Of a DNA stretch of 64,000 bases, positions 49,598-59,164 are shown piece by piece. The DNA comes from an uncultured bacterium (GTDB lineage: Bacteria > Bacillota > Clostridia > Lachnospirales > Lachnospiraceae). The translations under genes and the position numbers were made by a program. Numbering within the stretch: the first letter of the stretch is position 1; each line of letters begins with the position of its first letter. The stretch is from contig CAJMNR010000020.1 of assembly GCA_905214875.1 (NCBI GenBank), positions 1-64,000 on the forward strand, written 5' to 3'. The notes under the pieces were generated by a model. The model worked only from the letters and a program-made list of their open reading frames with translations, was not told the DNA's origin and did not search any database.

Positions 49598-49666
49598 AAT
49601 AAATCCCCCGTCTAGTATTTTTATTCCTAGTATACTAAACGGGGGCGGTAAAATCAATTTTTCTGA

Positions 49667-50386
49667 CTAATCATCACCGAAGATTTCAAGTAAATATAAA
49701 AAGATATTAACGAAATCAAGATATAGGTTTAGTGCTCCGATAATGGCGATGGAGTTGCTAGATAGATTGTCTTTGTCATAAGCCAAGTCTCTGATCATCT
49801 GCGCATCATATGCGGTGATTCCTACAAATAGAGCAAGCCCGAACACGGAAAGCGCAAGATCAAGACCCGTACTCTTAAGGAAGAAAAGGTTACATATAGT
49901 AAGTAAGATAACGCCAATCAAGCCCATATAGCCGATGCGGCCAATTGTTGACATATCCTTCTTTGTAATCACTCCATAGACAGCCAGGGCGCCGAACATA
50001 CCTGCTGCTACGAAAAATAAGCCAAGGATGCTCTTTAAGCTGTATGTATAGAAAATACTTGCAAGGGTAACCCCATTAACGATGGAATAGACGAATAATA
50101 GAATTCCTGCTAATACGGTATTATTTTTTACGGCTGAACGGCTGCAGATGAAAACGACTGCTAATTCAATTCCTACAAAGATCCACCAAGTGCCGGACTG
50201 CTGAATAGCTGCAAAATAACCGCTATAATAGCTGATTACTGCAGATATCCCCGATATTATGGTCACTAGAAACATAAATAAATATGTCTTTATCATTGTT
50301 TGTTGTGCCAAAGCTTCGTTTCGTGCTTTTAATGCTTCTGCATTTATCGCATTATTATACATATTGTAATTGTTGTACTCATTCAT
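49667..50386 (-). CDS. Bax inhibitor-1/YccA family membrane protein
   Basis: 239 residues, seven membrane helices, with the BI-1 features ALNLYLDFVNIFLYLLEIFG (C-terminal Asp) and ALFVGITAYDAQMIRDLAY. BI-1 proteins form a pH-sensitive Ca2+ leak or interact with FtsH. RBS GAGGAGG. It is divergent from the alcohol dehydrogenase gene. Confidence 0.92.
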   Translation of the reverse strand: MNEYNNYNMYNNAINAEALKARNEALAQQTMIKTYLFMFLVTIISGISAVISYYSGYFAAIQQSGTWWIFVGIELAVVFICSRSAVKNNTVLAGILLFVYSIVNGVTLASIFYTYSLKSILGLFFVAAGMFGALAVYGVITKKDMSTIGRIGYMGLIGVILLTICNLFFLKSTGLDLALSVFGLALFVGITAYDAQMIRDLAYDKDNLSSNSIAIIGALNLYLDFVNIFLYLLEIFGDD

Positions 50387-50461
50387 ATATGTTCCTCCTC
50401 TTTATGATATCTCCTACCTTCACTATACAAGAATATTCCTTTAAAATCAATGCAAAAACCA

Positions 50462-50490
50462 TTGTGATTATTTTATCAAAGAAGTATAAT
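50462..50490 (+). promoter_or_regulatory. Promoter of the alcohol dehydrogenase gene
   Basis: TTGTGA (50462-50467), 17-bp spacer, TATAAT (50485-50490). Confidence 0.8.
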
Positions 50491-50556
50491 AACACTAAGA
50501 AGTTACAGAATATTACTGCGACTTCCAATTCTGATTTGATGAAAGGAGATACACAA

Positions 50557-51738
50557 ATGTCAAGATTTACATTACCTAGAGATGTATATTACGGAAAGGA
50601 TTCTTTGGATGTTTTAAAAACAATCAAAGGAAAGAAAGCAATTGTCGTAGTCGGTGGAGGAAGCATGAAACGTTTCGGATTCCTCGATATCGTTGTGAAC
50701 AACTTAAAAGAAGCCGGCCTTGAAGTTTCGTTATTTGAAAATGTAGAACCAGACCCATCCGTTGAAACCGTTATGCGTGGTGCAAAAGCTATGCAGGAAT
50801 TTGAACCAGATATTATCGTTGCAATGGGCGGAGGTTCTCCAATCGATGCTGCCAAAGCAATGTGGACATTTTATGAATATCCAGAAACATCATTTGAAGA
50901 TTTAATCACTCCTTTTAACTTCCCTGAATTAAGACAGAAAGCAAAATTTATTGCGATTCCTTCTACTTCAGGTACTGCTACAGAGGTTACCGCCTTCTCT
51001 GTAATCACTGATTACGAAAAAGGCATCAAATATCCTTTAGCAGACTTTAACATCACTCCAGATATGGCTATTGTTGATCCAACGATTGCAGAGACAATGC
51101 CTCAAAAATTAACTGCACATACTGGAATGGATGCTTTAACACATGCAATTGAAGCATATGTTTCCACATTACATAGCCCATTTACAGATCCATTAGCATT
51201 ACAGGCAATCGAGATGGTTCTTGATTACCTTCCAGCTTCCTACAATGGCAATATGGAAGCCAGAGACCAAATGCACTATGCGCAATGCCTTGCCGGAATG
51301 GCATTCAGTAATGCCCTTCTTGGTATCGTTCACTCTATGGCACATAAGACTGGTGCTGCTTTCTCTACTGGACATATTCCTCATGGATGTGCAAATGCAA
51401 TTTATTTACCATACGTTATCAAATACAATGCAAAAGATCCAATTGCTAAGTCTCGTTATGCAGAAATCGCAAGAAGAATGGGACTTGATGGTACAAGCGA
51501 GGAAGCATTAATCAATTCCTTATGTGGAAAGATCAACTGCTTCAATAAGCAAATGAACATTCCAAAGACATTACAAGAATTCGGAATCAACGAAGACGAG
51601 TTCAAAGAAAAAGTTGCAACAATCGCTGTTAACGCTGTAGGCGATGCATGTACAGGCTCTAACCCAAGAGCAATCACTCCTGCTGAAATGGAGAAATTAT
51701 TTACTTGCGTTTACTACGGAACAGAAGTTGATTTCTAG
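50557..51738 (+). CDS. Iron-containing alcohol dehydrogenase
   Basis: 393 residues. NAD(P) loop GGGSPIDAAKAM and metal ligands in HTGMDALTHAIEAY, HSMAHKTG and HIPHGCANA (Asp and three His). Typical group-III Fe-ADH such as butanol dehydrogenase or lactaldehyde reductase. It re-oxidises NAD(P)H with an aldehyde in fermentation. RBS AAAGGAG precedes the ATG at 50557 and the promoter lies just upstream, which excludes the longer frame. Confidence 0.93.
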   Translation: MSRFTLPRDVYYGKDSLDVLKTIKGKKAIVVVGGGSMKRFGFLDIVVNNLKEAGLEVSLFENVEPDPSVETVMRGAKAMQEFEPDIIVAMGGGSPIDAAKAMWTFYEYPETSFEDLITPFNFPELRQKAKFIAIPSTSGTATEVTAFSVITDYEKGIKYPLADFNITPDMAIVDPTIAETMPQKLTAHTGMDALTHAIEAYVSTLHSPFTDPLALQAIEMVLDYLPASYNGNMEARDQMHYAQCLAGMAFSNALLGIVHSMAHKTGAAFSTGHIPHGCANAIYLPYVIKYNAKDPIAKSRYAEIARRMGLDGTSEEALINSLCGKINCFNKQMNIPKTLQEFGINEDEFKEKVATIAVNAVGDACTGSNPRAITPAEMEKLFTCVYYGTEVDF

Positions 51739-51751
51739 AACTTAATACAAG

Positions 51752-51803
51752 AAAAGGGCTGTCGCATTCATGATTTTAAAATCATTATGCAACAGCCCTT
51801 TTT
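51752..51803 (+). terminator. Terminator after the alcohol dehydrogenase gene
   Basis: AAAAGGGCTGT...ATGATTTT/AAAATCAT...ACAGCCCTTTTT long stem with T-run. Confidence 0.9.
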
Positions 51804-51894
51804 ATTTACGCGAGCAACGAGCCAAAGTCCTGCTTTCATGACCTTGGCGACTGCCGCGATAACAAGAGAAACTCAAAGATCGTGTTTCTTCTCG

Positions 51895-52602
51895 TTATCG
51901 TTTGTTCATTGCTTGAATCTTGTCCAGATTGTGTAATAGCGTGAACCTGCTTCTCTTCTTTACCTTTTCCGGTTGATCCGCCGGTCTTAATGCTACAGCA
52001 AGAAAGAAAATGCTAAGGACATAGGACAAGAACTGGAATAATGCACTATAGTAATAACTGATGTGCTCTTCATAGAATTGTCCTTGATAGATAAAGGATG
52101 GCTGGATATAGATAAATGGTCCAACCTTGCATGCCGTCATTACTATGCTTGATACAATCAAAAGAAGACAGAATATTACAAGCGGATACTTGGTCTTAAG
52201 CTTACGTTTGTTAATCGTTAAGATAAACAAGACAAGTAAAATTACCGAAGCTAAAATCTTATACCACTGACGGAGAATAAATCCTCCATCATTTTGCAAC
52301 AACGAATAGATCTCATAAAGCAGATAGCTAAAAGGGGTCAAGCTAATTGGTAACACTAAATATTCTAGTTTCTGCTTTGCATAAAGGATTGTGAATAAAA
52401 ACATTGCAATCGGTACCGAAATACTTAAAAAGTTAAAAAATATGATAAATGCATTGTCTCCGTAGAATGGCACCGTATAACCGATTCCTACTTTTGCATC
52501 AATACCTTCTAAGTAGATAATGAAAGTAAGAAACATAAGGAAACTAAATGTACAGGACATAATATGTAGGCTGGATTGCTTTGGAACCTTCAAATTGTTC
52601 AC
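51895..52602 (-). CDS. Six-helix membrane protein of unknown function
   Basis: 235 residues with six membrane helices and a basic C-terminal tail (KVKKRSRFTLLHNLDKIQ). There is no recognised family motif. It lies alone between the Fe-ADH terminator and the MATE gene. An inverted repeat (CGATAAC...GTTATCG, about 51858-51902) overlaps its 3' end. Confidence 0.6.
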   Translation of the reverse strand: MNNLKVPKQSSLHIMSCTFSFLMFLTFIIYLEGIDAKVGIGYTVPFYGDNAFIIFFNFLSISVPIAMFLFTILYAKQKLEYLVLPISLTPFSYLLYEIYSLLQNDGGFILRQWYKILASVILLVLFILTINKRKLKTKYPLVIFCLLLIVSSIVMTACKVGPFIYIQPSFIYQGQFYEEHISYYYSALFQFLSYVLSIFFLAVALRPADQPEKVKKRSRFTLLHNLDKIQAMNKR

Positions 52603-52699
52603 TATTACGTACTCCCCTCTCTCACGTAATTATCTTTTAATCACTTTACCTATATTATACCTTTATTTTTGTTTATATTCAACAATATTTTCCAGTTAT

Positions 52700-54031
52700 C
52701 TATTTGCTTTCTATTTTCATAACAGGATTAGTCTTAAATTTCACAACTAAAGGAATGACCATAAGTACCCAAACAATTGGTTCTGCTAAGATAATCCCCA
52801 TATATTTGATTTTTGGTGCCAATAACAGCGCAATTAACACTTTTCCGACCAATTCTATCATACTGGAGAAGATTGGTGTCGTATGGTCTCCAATTCCCTG
52901 CATCGTATTACGGATTATCGCGATGCTGGCAGGAACAAAATAAAATAGCGTATCGATTTTTAAGTATAGTGTCGCAGTATCGATAATTTCCTTATTTTCC
53001 GTTGCCGTAACAAGCTGTATGAGCTGTGGTGCAATGGTATAGCTTGCGATCATGGCTCCTATGGACCAGATCCATGTAAAGATCGTAACCTGTCTAACCC
53101 CGTCTTTAATTCTTTGAATCTCTCCTGCCCCAAAGTTTTGGGAGGAATATGTCGCCATGGTCGTTCCAAATACGCCAAATGACAGCATAAAGATCTCGGT
53201 GATCTTCCTTGCGGCACCATGAGCAACGATCGTAGCGTCGCTAAACGTATTGATTGCTCCTTGTAATGCAAGTGTACCAAGATACACGATCGATAACATG
53301 AATCCCATGGAAACGCCGGTACTATATAATCCTTTGACAAGCGGCATATCTAAATGGAAGTCTTCCTTTTTAAGATGAAGCATCGGATATTTACGCCAAA
53401 TATAGATAATGCATAAGACAACTGAAATGCCCTGGCAGATGATGGTTGCCTGTGCTGCACCTCGAATTCCCAATCCTAAATTGCAAATGAAGAAATAATC
53501 TAGGAAGATGTTTAATACGGTTGAGATCATTAAGAAAAATAACGGTGCCATCGTATCTCCAATTGCACGAAGAACGCCTGCAAGCACGTTATAAGCCATG
53601 GTAATGACCATACCAAGAAGGATAATTTGAATATAGGCATGTGCCTGTTCAATAACCGTATCTGGCGTATTAAGCACTCGTAAAAGTGGATATAAAAACG
53701 TCACGCTTAGGACAGTCAAGCCGACTGCAGTAAGCAGGCCAAGGAGTATAGCTCCAGCCATGCTCCTTCTTAGCTGCTTTTCATCATTTGCGCCAAAATA
53801 TCTTGCTACGAGAATGGAAAATCCGCTGGCAAGTCCAAGTAAGAAGCCTACGATCAGGCTGGATACTGAATTCGTCGCATAGATTGCAGCCAATGCACTG
53901 TCACCTAATGTCTGTCCTACGATTCTTGAATCGACAAGACTGTAAAAAAGCTGACAGATATTTGCCGCAAATACTGGTAATGCAAATTCCAACAACAGTT
54001 TCGTTGGATTTCCTTTTGTAAGATCTTTCAT
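52700..54031 (-). CDS. MATE family efflux transporter
   Basis: 443 residues, twelve helices, of the DinF/NorM type: MKDLTKGNPTKLLLEFALPVF at the start and TYSSQNFGAGEIQRIKDGV in the second half. The gene is 18 bases from the GNAT-NudC gene upstream, so they are likely co-transcribed. Confidence 0.9.
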   Translation of the reverse strand: MKDLTKGNPTKLLLEFALPVFAANICQLFYSLVDSRIVGQTLGDSALAAIYATNSVSSLIVGFLLGLASGFSILVARYFGANDEKQLRRSMAGAILLGLLTAVGLTVLSVTFLYPLLRVLNTPDTVIEQAHAYIQIILLGMVITMAYNVLAGVLRAIGDTMAPLFFLMISTVLNIFLDYFFICNLGLGIRGAAQATIICQGISVVLCIIYIWRKYPMLHLKKEDFHLDMPLVKGLYSTGVSMGFMLSIVYLGTLALQGAINTFSDATIVAHGAARKITEIFMLSFGVFGTTMATYSSQNFGAGEIQRIKDGVRQVTIFTWIWSIGAMIASYTIAPQLIQLVTATENKEIIDTATLYLKIDTLFYFVPASIAIIRNTMQGIGDHTTPIFSSMIELVGKVLIALLLAPKIKYMGIILAEPIVWVLMVIPLVVKFKTNPVMKIESK

Positions 54032-54049
54032 GATAAAACTCCTTGGTCC

Positions 54050-55456
54050 TTAATTAAATTCTTCTGGATGATTTCTAAAATACTCAATCATTTCGTTGGT
54101 CAAGCTGATTGTGGAAGTAGTTTCAGGAATGGAATCTCGTTGAAACCAAGTACCTTCCTTTAACTCTTCCTCCTGTAATGTAATGGTCGGATCACCATCC
54201 ACCTCAACAAAATAGCCCATTAACATGGCATCAGAACATGGCCATGGCTGACTCTTATAATAACGAATGTTCTTGACTGCAAGCCCCACTTCTTCCATGA
54301 CTTCTCTTCTTACCGTCTGCTCCATGCTCTCTCCGACTTCGGAATAGCCGGCAACTAAGGCATATTTTTTATAAGGACCGTAAGCGTATTTGGTAAGTAA
54401 TAACTGATCTTTGTATGTGATTGCTACGATTACCGATGGACTGATGGTCGGATAAACCGTTTTATTGCAGGACATACAGATGACTGCACGCTCTTTTGTA
54501 CTTCTAACTGTCTTGCTTCCACATTGTCCGCAGTATGTATGCCCTGTATAAAAGCGGCTAATCTGGCTTCCTACGCTAGCAGCAAGCAGCTCATGCATTG
54601 GACCAAAATCACGATAAACATTCCAGTTTGTGTACTGATAGCTTCCCGTTTCTTTCAACGTACTGCTGTCATATAAAAAATATCTTGTTTCATCCACTTT
54701 AAATAAATAAGAATACTTTGTTATGTCGCTACATTCATTTTTCACATCATTATATGTAGGGAACTTGATCTGCCCATCTGTTCCATCTAGATATACGTCG
54801 TTGTCTTTTATGGCAATAACATAATCGTCCCCTTCAATCTCGTGAATCTCAAATTCATTATAAAATGCGTGTGGTGCAATATCTTGTATCATTTTTCCTT
54901 CTCCTTCTTCGAGTACCTTATACATCAAATATTCATCCAAATAACTATGATTTGAAAGTTTATATGCTCGTTTCCTAGTTCCATATATGAGAAATCCCTG
55001 ATTCCGGTATAAATACAGTGCCTGCCTATTGGTACATGCCACTTCCAATTCTAATTGTGTGACACCCATCTTCTTTGCAGCAGAAAAGCAAGTATCCATT
55101 AAGATGCTTGCAATTCGCTTTCCTTGATAGGCTTTTAGTACGGCGATGCTAAAACTTGCTCGGTGGTGTACCTTTCGATATTCCCCGAGAACCTTTAGTT
55201 TCACAAGGCCGACAAGATGATTCTTTATAAATGCACCAATCATGGCCTCATGAGGATTCTCAATCACATTTCGTATGATTCTCGCCTCTTCTTTTGGCTG
55301 CACGGTAATCTCATTAACATATCGTACCATAAAGTGGGTCTGTTGTGCAATTTCCTTTTCAAAAGAAATAAGCTCAACGGCGTCTTTTGCCGCCAGACTT
55401 CGAAACGAGCATGTATCGCCAGTCCCAAGTCTTCTTGTAACCGGTTCTATGTACAT
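54050..55456 (-). CDS. GNAT acetyltransferase fused to NudC-like NAD+ diphosphatase
   Basis: 468 residues. A GNAT domain at about 15-182 (FSIAVLKAYQGKRIASILM, RQALYLYRNQGF). A NudC-like part follows: N-terminal region 190-300, a Cys4 zinc ribbon near 307-330 (YCGQCG, CMSCN), then a Nudix box near 370-392 (GYSEVGESMEQTVRREVMEEVGL, given here in pieces) and SQPWP near 400, the motif specific to NADH pyrophosphatases. NudC cleaves NAD(H) and removes NAD caps from RNA. The fusion to a GNAT domain is unusual. The ATG is in a good context. Confidence 0.85.
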   Translation of the reverse strand: MYIEPVTRRLGTGDTCSFRSLAAKDAVELISFEKEIAQQTHFMVRYVNEITVQPKEEARIIRNVIENPHEAMIGAFIKNHLVGLVKLKVLGEYRKVHHRASFSIAVLKAYQGKRIASILMDTCFSAAKKMGVTQLELEVACTNRQALYLYRNQGFLIYGTRKRAYKLSNHSYLDEYLMYKVLEEGEGKMIQDIAPHAFYNEFEIHEIEGDDYVIAIKDNDVYLDGTDGQIKFPTYNDVKNECSDITKYSYLFKVDETRYFLYDSSTLKETGSYQYTNWNVYRDFGPMHELLAASVGSQISRFYTGHTYCGQCGSKTVRSTKERAVICMSCNKTVYPTISPSVIVAITYKDQLLLTKYAYGPYKKYALVAGYSEVGESMEQTVRREVMEEVGLAVKNIRYYKSQPWPCSDAMLMGYFVEVDGDPTITLQEEELKEGTWFQRDSIPETTSTISLTNEMIEYFRNHPEEFN

Positions 55457-55494
55457 ACTAAGGTTCTCCTGCTTTTCTCACTCCTTATACTGTA

Positions 55495-56223
55495 TTAATA
55501 AAAGCAATGCTTTATGAATCGGCGATAGAACGAAAACAGCCATACAAGGGCAACGAAGAGACCGAATCCCATCCAAACGCCCTGCCCTGTCGTAATAAAC
55601 TTTCCTACATAATAAGAAGGAAGAATCCCTCCGATATATTGCACCGAGCCAGGAATGAAAAACGGAATAAAGATACCAAGTAACATTACACCCGATAGCT
55701 TTCCCATCGCCATACCTTCCACCTTATTGGCTGACATGCTAATGATAAACAAGCAAACTAGACCGCCAAGCAAGGCATTATATAAAGAAATCCCCCAAAT
55801 ATGTCCAATGGACATACTGCTAATATGAAATAAGCTCGTAATGACACCACCGATGATCGCACTAAGGATGCAAGGAAATGACAGCCTTGAGATGAGATAT
55901 CCTCTCTTTCCAAGCGGAGTCACCGTAAAATAAGAGATGATTCGGTCATCCTTTTCCGAAAGCATGACCATAGCACAGATAAAGCCCACCATTAGCGGTG
56001 TTACGAAGGAAAGTAATAAGTCCGCAAGTGGATAATATGGCAGAAGTATCTCTGCTTTTTGATAGTGTTTCGTCAGCACCCATTCAAGATATGGAACGGT
56101 AAAATGGATCGCAACTCCCGCAAGAATCGGCGCAAACATTGCCGCAAACAGCATATAATCATCGGCAATCTGTTTTAACATAGAACGAAATGAATTCTTA
56201 TAGATGGAAATGGCATGCCTCAT
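55495..56223 (-). CDS. ABC-2 type transporter permease
   Basis: 242 residues, six membrane helices. It overlaps the second permease gene by 4 bases. Together with it and the ATPase gene it makes a heterodimeric exporter of the fluoroquinolone/unknown-drug type. The MVMLSEKDDRIISYFTVTPLGKRGYLISR loop is characteristic of these ABC-2 proteins. Confidence 0.85.
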   Translation of the reverse strand: MRHAISIYKNSFRSMLKQIADDYMLFAAMFAPILAGVAIHFTVPYLEWVLTKHYQKAEILLPYYPLADLLLSFVTPLMVGFICAMVMLSEKDDRIISYFTVTPLGKRGYLISRLSFPCILSAIIGGVITSLFHISSMSIGHIWGISLYNALLGGLVCLFIISMSANKVEGMAMGKLSGVMLLGIFIPFFIPGSVQYIGGILPSYYVGKFITTGQGVWMGFGLFVALVWLFSFYRRFIKHCFY

Positions 56224-56903
56224 AATTTTACACCTCCTACACGCGCAAACATCTTAGTCACCTGTCGTTTTGCAATGAGATATGCAGCCAGGTCCCAGAG
56301 AAGTATGCTAATAACTGCAATCACTGCATGGTCATAATGCCCGCCAATCAAATCTACCATACCATAGCAAGGATGAAGAAAGAGCCACTCTTTCTTGGAC
56401 AAGGTAAAATACAAAATAATAGGAACAAATCCAAATAGCTCAACGGGAAGCGTAGCTATAATATATTGGTTGACGCTTCGTATATTTGCTCCGATAATCA
56501 AGCCGCAAAGGGAAAAGAATGCGGAGGATAAAAATAAAACAAGTATTGTTACAACAACATTTGCTTGCTCCATTTGAAAAGAAAGCAACGTCCCAGCAAG
56601 CACGGAAATAATGCCGATGGATACGACTTTGGAAATAATATATTCTTTGCTGGTAACCGGGCTGATTGCAAAGGCATTGGTAATATGTTCGCTTTTTTCT
56701 AACAATACCATGGCGCCCATAAAGAATAAGCCCATAGTCGCTGGATCGCTAAAGATCATGACGATTGCCGTTGTTTCTTTCACGTTTCCCTTTAGTAAGG
56801 ATAACGCAAATATGTAAAAGATGATGAGAATCAGATAAAGCATGTAAAAGCCGTATTTATACTGAAACTTCATATCTCCGCGAATAAGATTATACTGTCT
56901 CAT
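56220..56903 (-). CDS. ABC-2 type transporter permease
   Basis: 227 residues from MRQYNLIRGDMKF, six membrane helices, with the same loop logic (VLLEKSEHITNAFAISPVTSKEYIISKV) as its partner, so the two probably arose by duplication. GGAGGG lies upstream of the ATG at 56903; the frame extension overlaps the ATPase gene. Confidence 0.85.
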   Translation of the reverse strand: MRQYNLIRGDMKFQYKYGFYMLYLILIIFYIFALSLLKGNVKETTAIVMIFSDPATMGLFFMGAMVLLEKSEHITNAFAISPVTSKEYIISKVVSIGIISVLAGTLLSFQMEQANVVVTILVLFLSSAFFSLCGLIIGANIRSVNQYIIATLPVELFGFVPIILYFTLSKKEWLFLHPCYGMVDLIGGHYDHAVIAVISILLWDLAAYLIAKRQVTKMFARVGGVKL

Positions 56904-56916
56904 CCTGTTCCCTCCT

Positions 56917-57777
56917 TTATGCAAGCTTTCGTCCTGTGATTTCAATAAAGATATCATTTAGGGTAGGCTCGCTACTATGAATCGAAGTTACCTTGTTCTC
57001 TCGTATAAGCCGTTGAAGCTTACTGTCTTTGGAAATCTCATGAATGAGGCATTCGCCCTGTTTTTCACCTTGTTCAAAATATGTATAGTTTACTTTCACT
57101 GCGCCTTTTTCCATAATCATATGGTGCGGATTATCCAATGCTTTTACTTTTCCATCTACAATAAATGCCACGCGGTCACAAAGTTCCGTCGCATCTTGCA
57201 TATTATGTGTAGTTATAATAATTGTTTTTCCCTTTTTCTTCTCTTCTAATATTAAATCTTTCATAATGCGGCTATTGGTTGGATCCAAGCCCGAGGTTGG
57301 TTCATCTAAAAATAGGATATCTGGATCATGAAGCAACGCTTTTACAAAGTTAAGCCTTGATTTCATGCCTTTTGAAAACTCAGATACCTTTTTATCCTTA
57401 TCTCCTAATAAGCCTACTCGTTCCAAAAGTTCTTCCGGATCTCTCGTCTTATTTTGATAGAGGGAGGCAAAAAACTTCAGATTCTGTATCGCTGTCATCT
57501 TCTCATAAAGGCTTGTAAATTCAAAGTCTACTCCGATTTTTTCGTAAAAGGAGTCTGTGATTTTCTTCGTTGACTGTCCATTTACAATGGCTTCTCCCTC
57601 ATATTTCTTTACGATTCCTGTTAAGATCTTTTGCAATGTGGACTTTCCGGCACCGGAAGGGCCTAAAAATCCAAAGATTTCTCCGCTTTCCACCTCAAAG
57701 GTAATCCCCTCCAAAAAGGGACGATTCGTATAGCTAAACGATACATCTTTCACCTGAATTTTACTATTTTTCTTCAT
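56917..57777 (-). CDS. ABC transporter ATP-binding protein
   Basis: 286 residues. Walker A GPSGAGKST, signature FSKGMKSRLNF, Walker B ILFLDEPTSGLDP. Third gene in the TetR-ATPase-permease-permease operon. RBS GGAGG. Confidence 0.92.
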   Translation of the reverse strand: MKKNSKIQVKDVSFSYTNRPFLEGITFEVESGEIFGFLGPSGAGKSTLQKILTGIVKKYEGEAIVNGQSTKKITDSFYEKIGVDFEFTSLYEKMTAIQNLKFFASLYQNKTRDPEELLERVGLLGDKDKKVSEFSKGMKSRLNFVKALLHDPDILFLDEPTSGLDPTNSRIMKDLILEEKKKGKTIIITTHNMQDATELCDRVAFIVDGKVKALDNPHHMIMEKGAVKVNYTYFEQGEKQGECLIHEISKDSKLQRLIRENKVTSIHSSEPTLNDIFIEITGRKLA

Positions 57778-57788
57778 CTTACTCCTCC

Positions 57789-58376
57789 TTATACAATCTG
57801 CATTAATAAGCCTTTGACTAACATTCGAAAACATTCAAAATAAGACTCTTCTCCAATTCCTCTTTGATAGGGAAGTGTTAGAAACACGGCACGAAATGCT
57901 CCGCTTAACACTTCAATATCAACGTCTTTTTTTGGCTTAATATACTTTAACAGTTCGATAACCATATCATTGTCTTGCTCCATATGTTCTTCTAACAGCT
58001 CTTTTGGCAACTTATTCATCATCAATAGGACTTCATTGTCTGTCATCATACGCATGATGCACGTATTCGATGCCTCTTTCACTGCTTCCATTATGATGTC
58101 TACATATTCATCCAACGTGGCATGTTCGTCTGCCTGTTGTAAGCTTTCCATAAATTCTGTTTCAATTTTATTATGTAACAGCATGATTACCTCAAAGAAT
58201 AACTGCTCCTTATTCGGATAGAACAAGTAAAAGGTTCCTTTGGGAATGCCTACGGTTGTAACTAGCAAATCCACCGTAGTCTTCTTAACCCCATACTCCA
58301 TAAGGTAGTCATTTGCGGCCTTACGCAGCTTATTCTTGATTTCTTCTCGTTCTTTTTTCGAGTAAGTCTTTGGCAA
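57789..58376 (-). CDS. TetR/AcrR family regulator
   Basis: 195 residues with an N-terminal HTH (VDLLVTTVGIPKGTFYLFYPNKEQLFFEV) and a helical ligand domain. It is first in its operon, so it most likely represses the ABC-2 exporter and itself until a drug binds. Promoter and inverted repeat are at 58396-58448. Confidence 0.9.
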   Translation of the reverse strand: MPKTYSKKEREEIKNKLRKAANDYLMEYGVKKTTVDLLVTTVGIPKGTFYLFYPNKEQLFFEVIMLLHNKIETEFMESLQQADEHATLDEYVDIIMEAVKEASNTCIMRMMTDNEVLLMMNKLPKELLEEHMEQDNDMVIELLKYIKPKKDVDIEVLSGAFRAVFLTLPYQRGIGEESYFECFRMLVKGLLMQIV

Positions 58377-58395
58377 ATTATTGACCTCCTTTTAT

Positions 58396-58448
58396 TTGAC
58401 TAAATTAATTGTTTTAGTCAATATACCATTATGTGGAATTTTTGTCAA
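58396..58448 (-). promoter_or_regulatory. Promoter with overlapping inverted repeat (TetR operator)
   Basis: Minus-strand TTGACA (58443-58448), 17-bp spacer, TATATT (58420-58425). TTGACTAAA (58396-58404) and TTTAGTCAA (58413-58421) form a 9-bp inverted repeat with an 8-bp centre that covers the start of transcription. Confidence 0.85.
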
Positions 58449-58498
58449 CTACAAAGTTATTTAAGTTTTCATAATATTATTATGTAAACATATATAGC

Positions 58499-58540
58499 AA
58501 AAAATGACAGCCAACTTATAAAAAGCTGGCTGTCATTTCC
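58499..58540 (-). terminator. Terminator after the short tyrosine recombinase gene
   Basis: AAATGACAGCCA/TGGCTGTCATTT, T-run on the minus strand. Confidence 0.85.
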
Positions 58541-58542
58541 AT

Positions 58543-59088
58543 TTATAATATAAAATCGTCCATTGCTCTATCCATAACGTCCTGATTTATCCCAATATAA
58601 CGCAATGTAACACTTGGTGAAGAGTGGTTGAAAAGCTCCTGTAATAGGGCTACATCCTTGGTTTTCTGGTAAAAATGGTAGCCGTACGTCTTACGCAGAG
58701 TATGGGTACCAATCTCTTCTCTTATGCCGACTTTTTGCGCCGCATTGTTTAAGATTCGATAGGCCTGAACCCTTGTAATTGGCTGATTGTGGCCCTTTTG
58801 TGAGGCAAAAAGATAGTCCTCATCATCCATATTTTCCGTGTAATTATAAAGCTCCTCGCTGATCCCTGTGATCTTCAAACGCTTGATTTTACTAGTCTTC
58901 TTCTCTTTTAAAGTCAGATGTGTCTGATCTCTTACGTCTTTTACCTTAAGGGTAAGAATATCCGAAATACGTAATCCTGTGTTAATTCCTACTAAGAATA
59001 ACATGTAATTACGGTATCCGCTACGTAATAGCTCTCGTTTCATCGCATCTAATTTCTTTCGATCTCGTATTGGTTGTACATACTTCAA
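58543..59088 (-). CDS. Catalytic-domain-only tyrosine recombinase
   Basis: 181 residues from the TTG at 59088 (or 194 from another TTG at 59127). Only the catalytic domain is present: Arg in GLRISD, Lys in KTSKIKRLKI, HTLRKTYGYH (His-x-x-Arg), FNHSS and the nucleophile Tyr in LRYIG. The usual N-terminal core-binding domain is missing. Such short recombinases occur in Firmicutes chromosomes and plasmids and can recombine or invert nearby sites. The region upstream has several palindromes, one dif-like. Confidence 0.8.
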   Translation of the reverse strand: MKYVQPIRDRKKLDAMKRELLRSGYRNYMLFLVGINTGLRISDILTLKVKDVRDQTHLTLKEKKTSKIKRLKITGISEELYNYTENMDDEDYLFASQKGHNQPITRVQAYRILNNAAQKVGIREEIGTHTLRKTYGYHFYQKTKDVALLQELFNHSSPSVTLRYIGINQDVMDRAMDDFIL

Positions 59089-59135
59089 GTAGGTCCCACC
59101 CCTTCCTCGTTTTATGAAATGTATCAATTACAATC

Positions 59136-59164
59136 ATTATATTACATTTAATGTAACCATTCAA
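59136..59164 (-). promoter_or_regulatory. Promoter of the short recombinase with palindromic spacer
   Basis: Minus-strand TTGAAT (59159-59164), 17-bp spacer, TATAAT (59136-59141). TTACATTTAATGTAA (59142-59156), a 15-bp palindrome, fills the spacer, so a protein bound there would block transcription. Confidence 0.75.
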
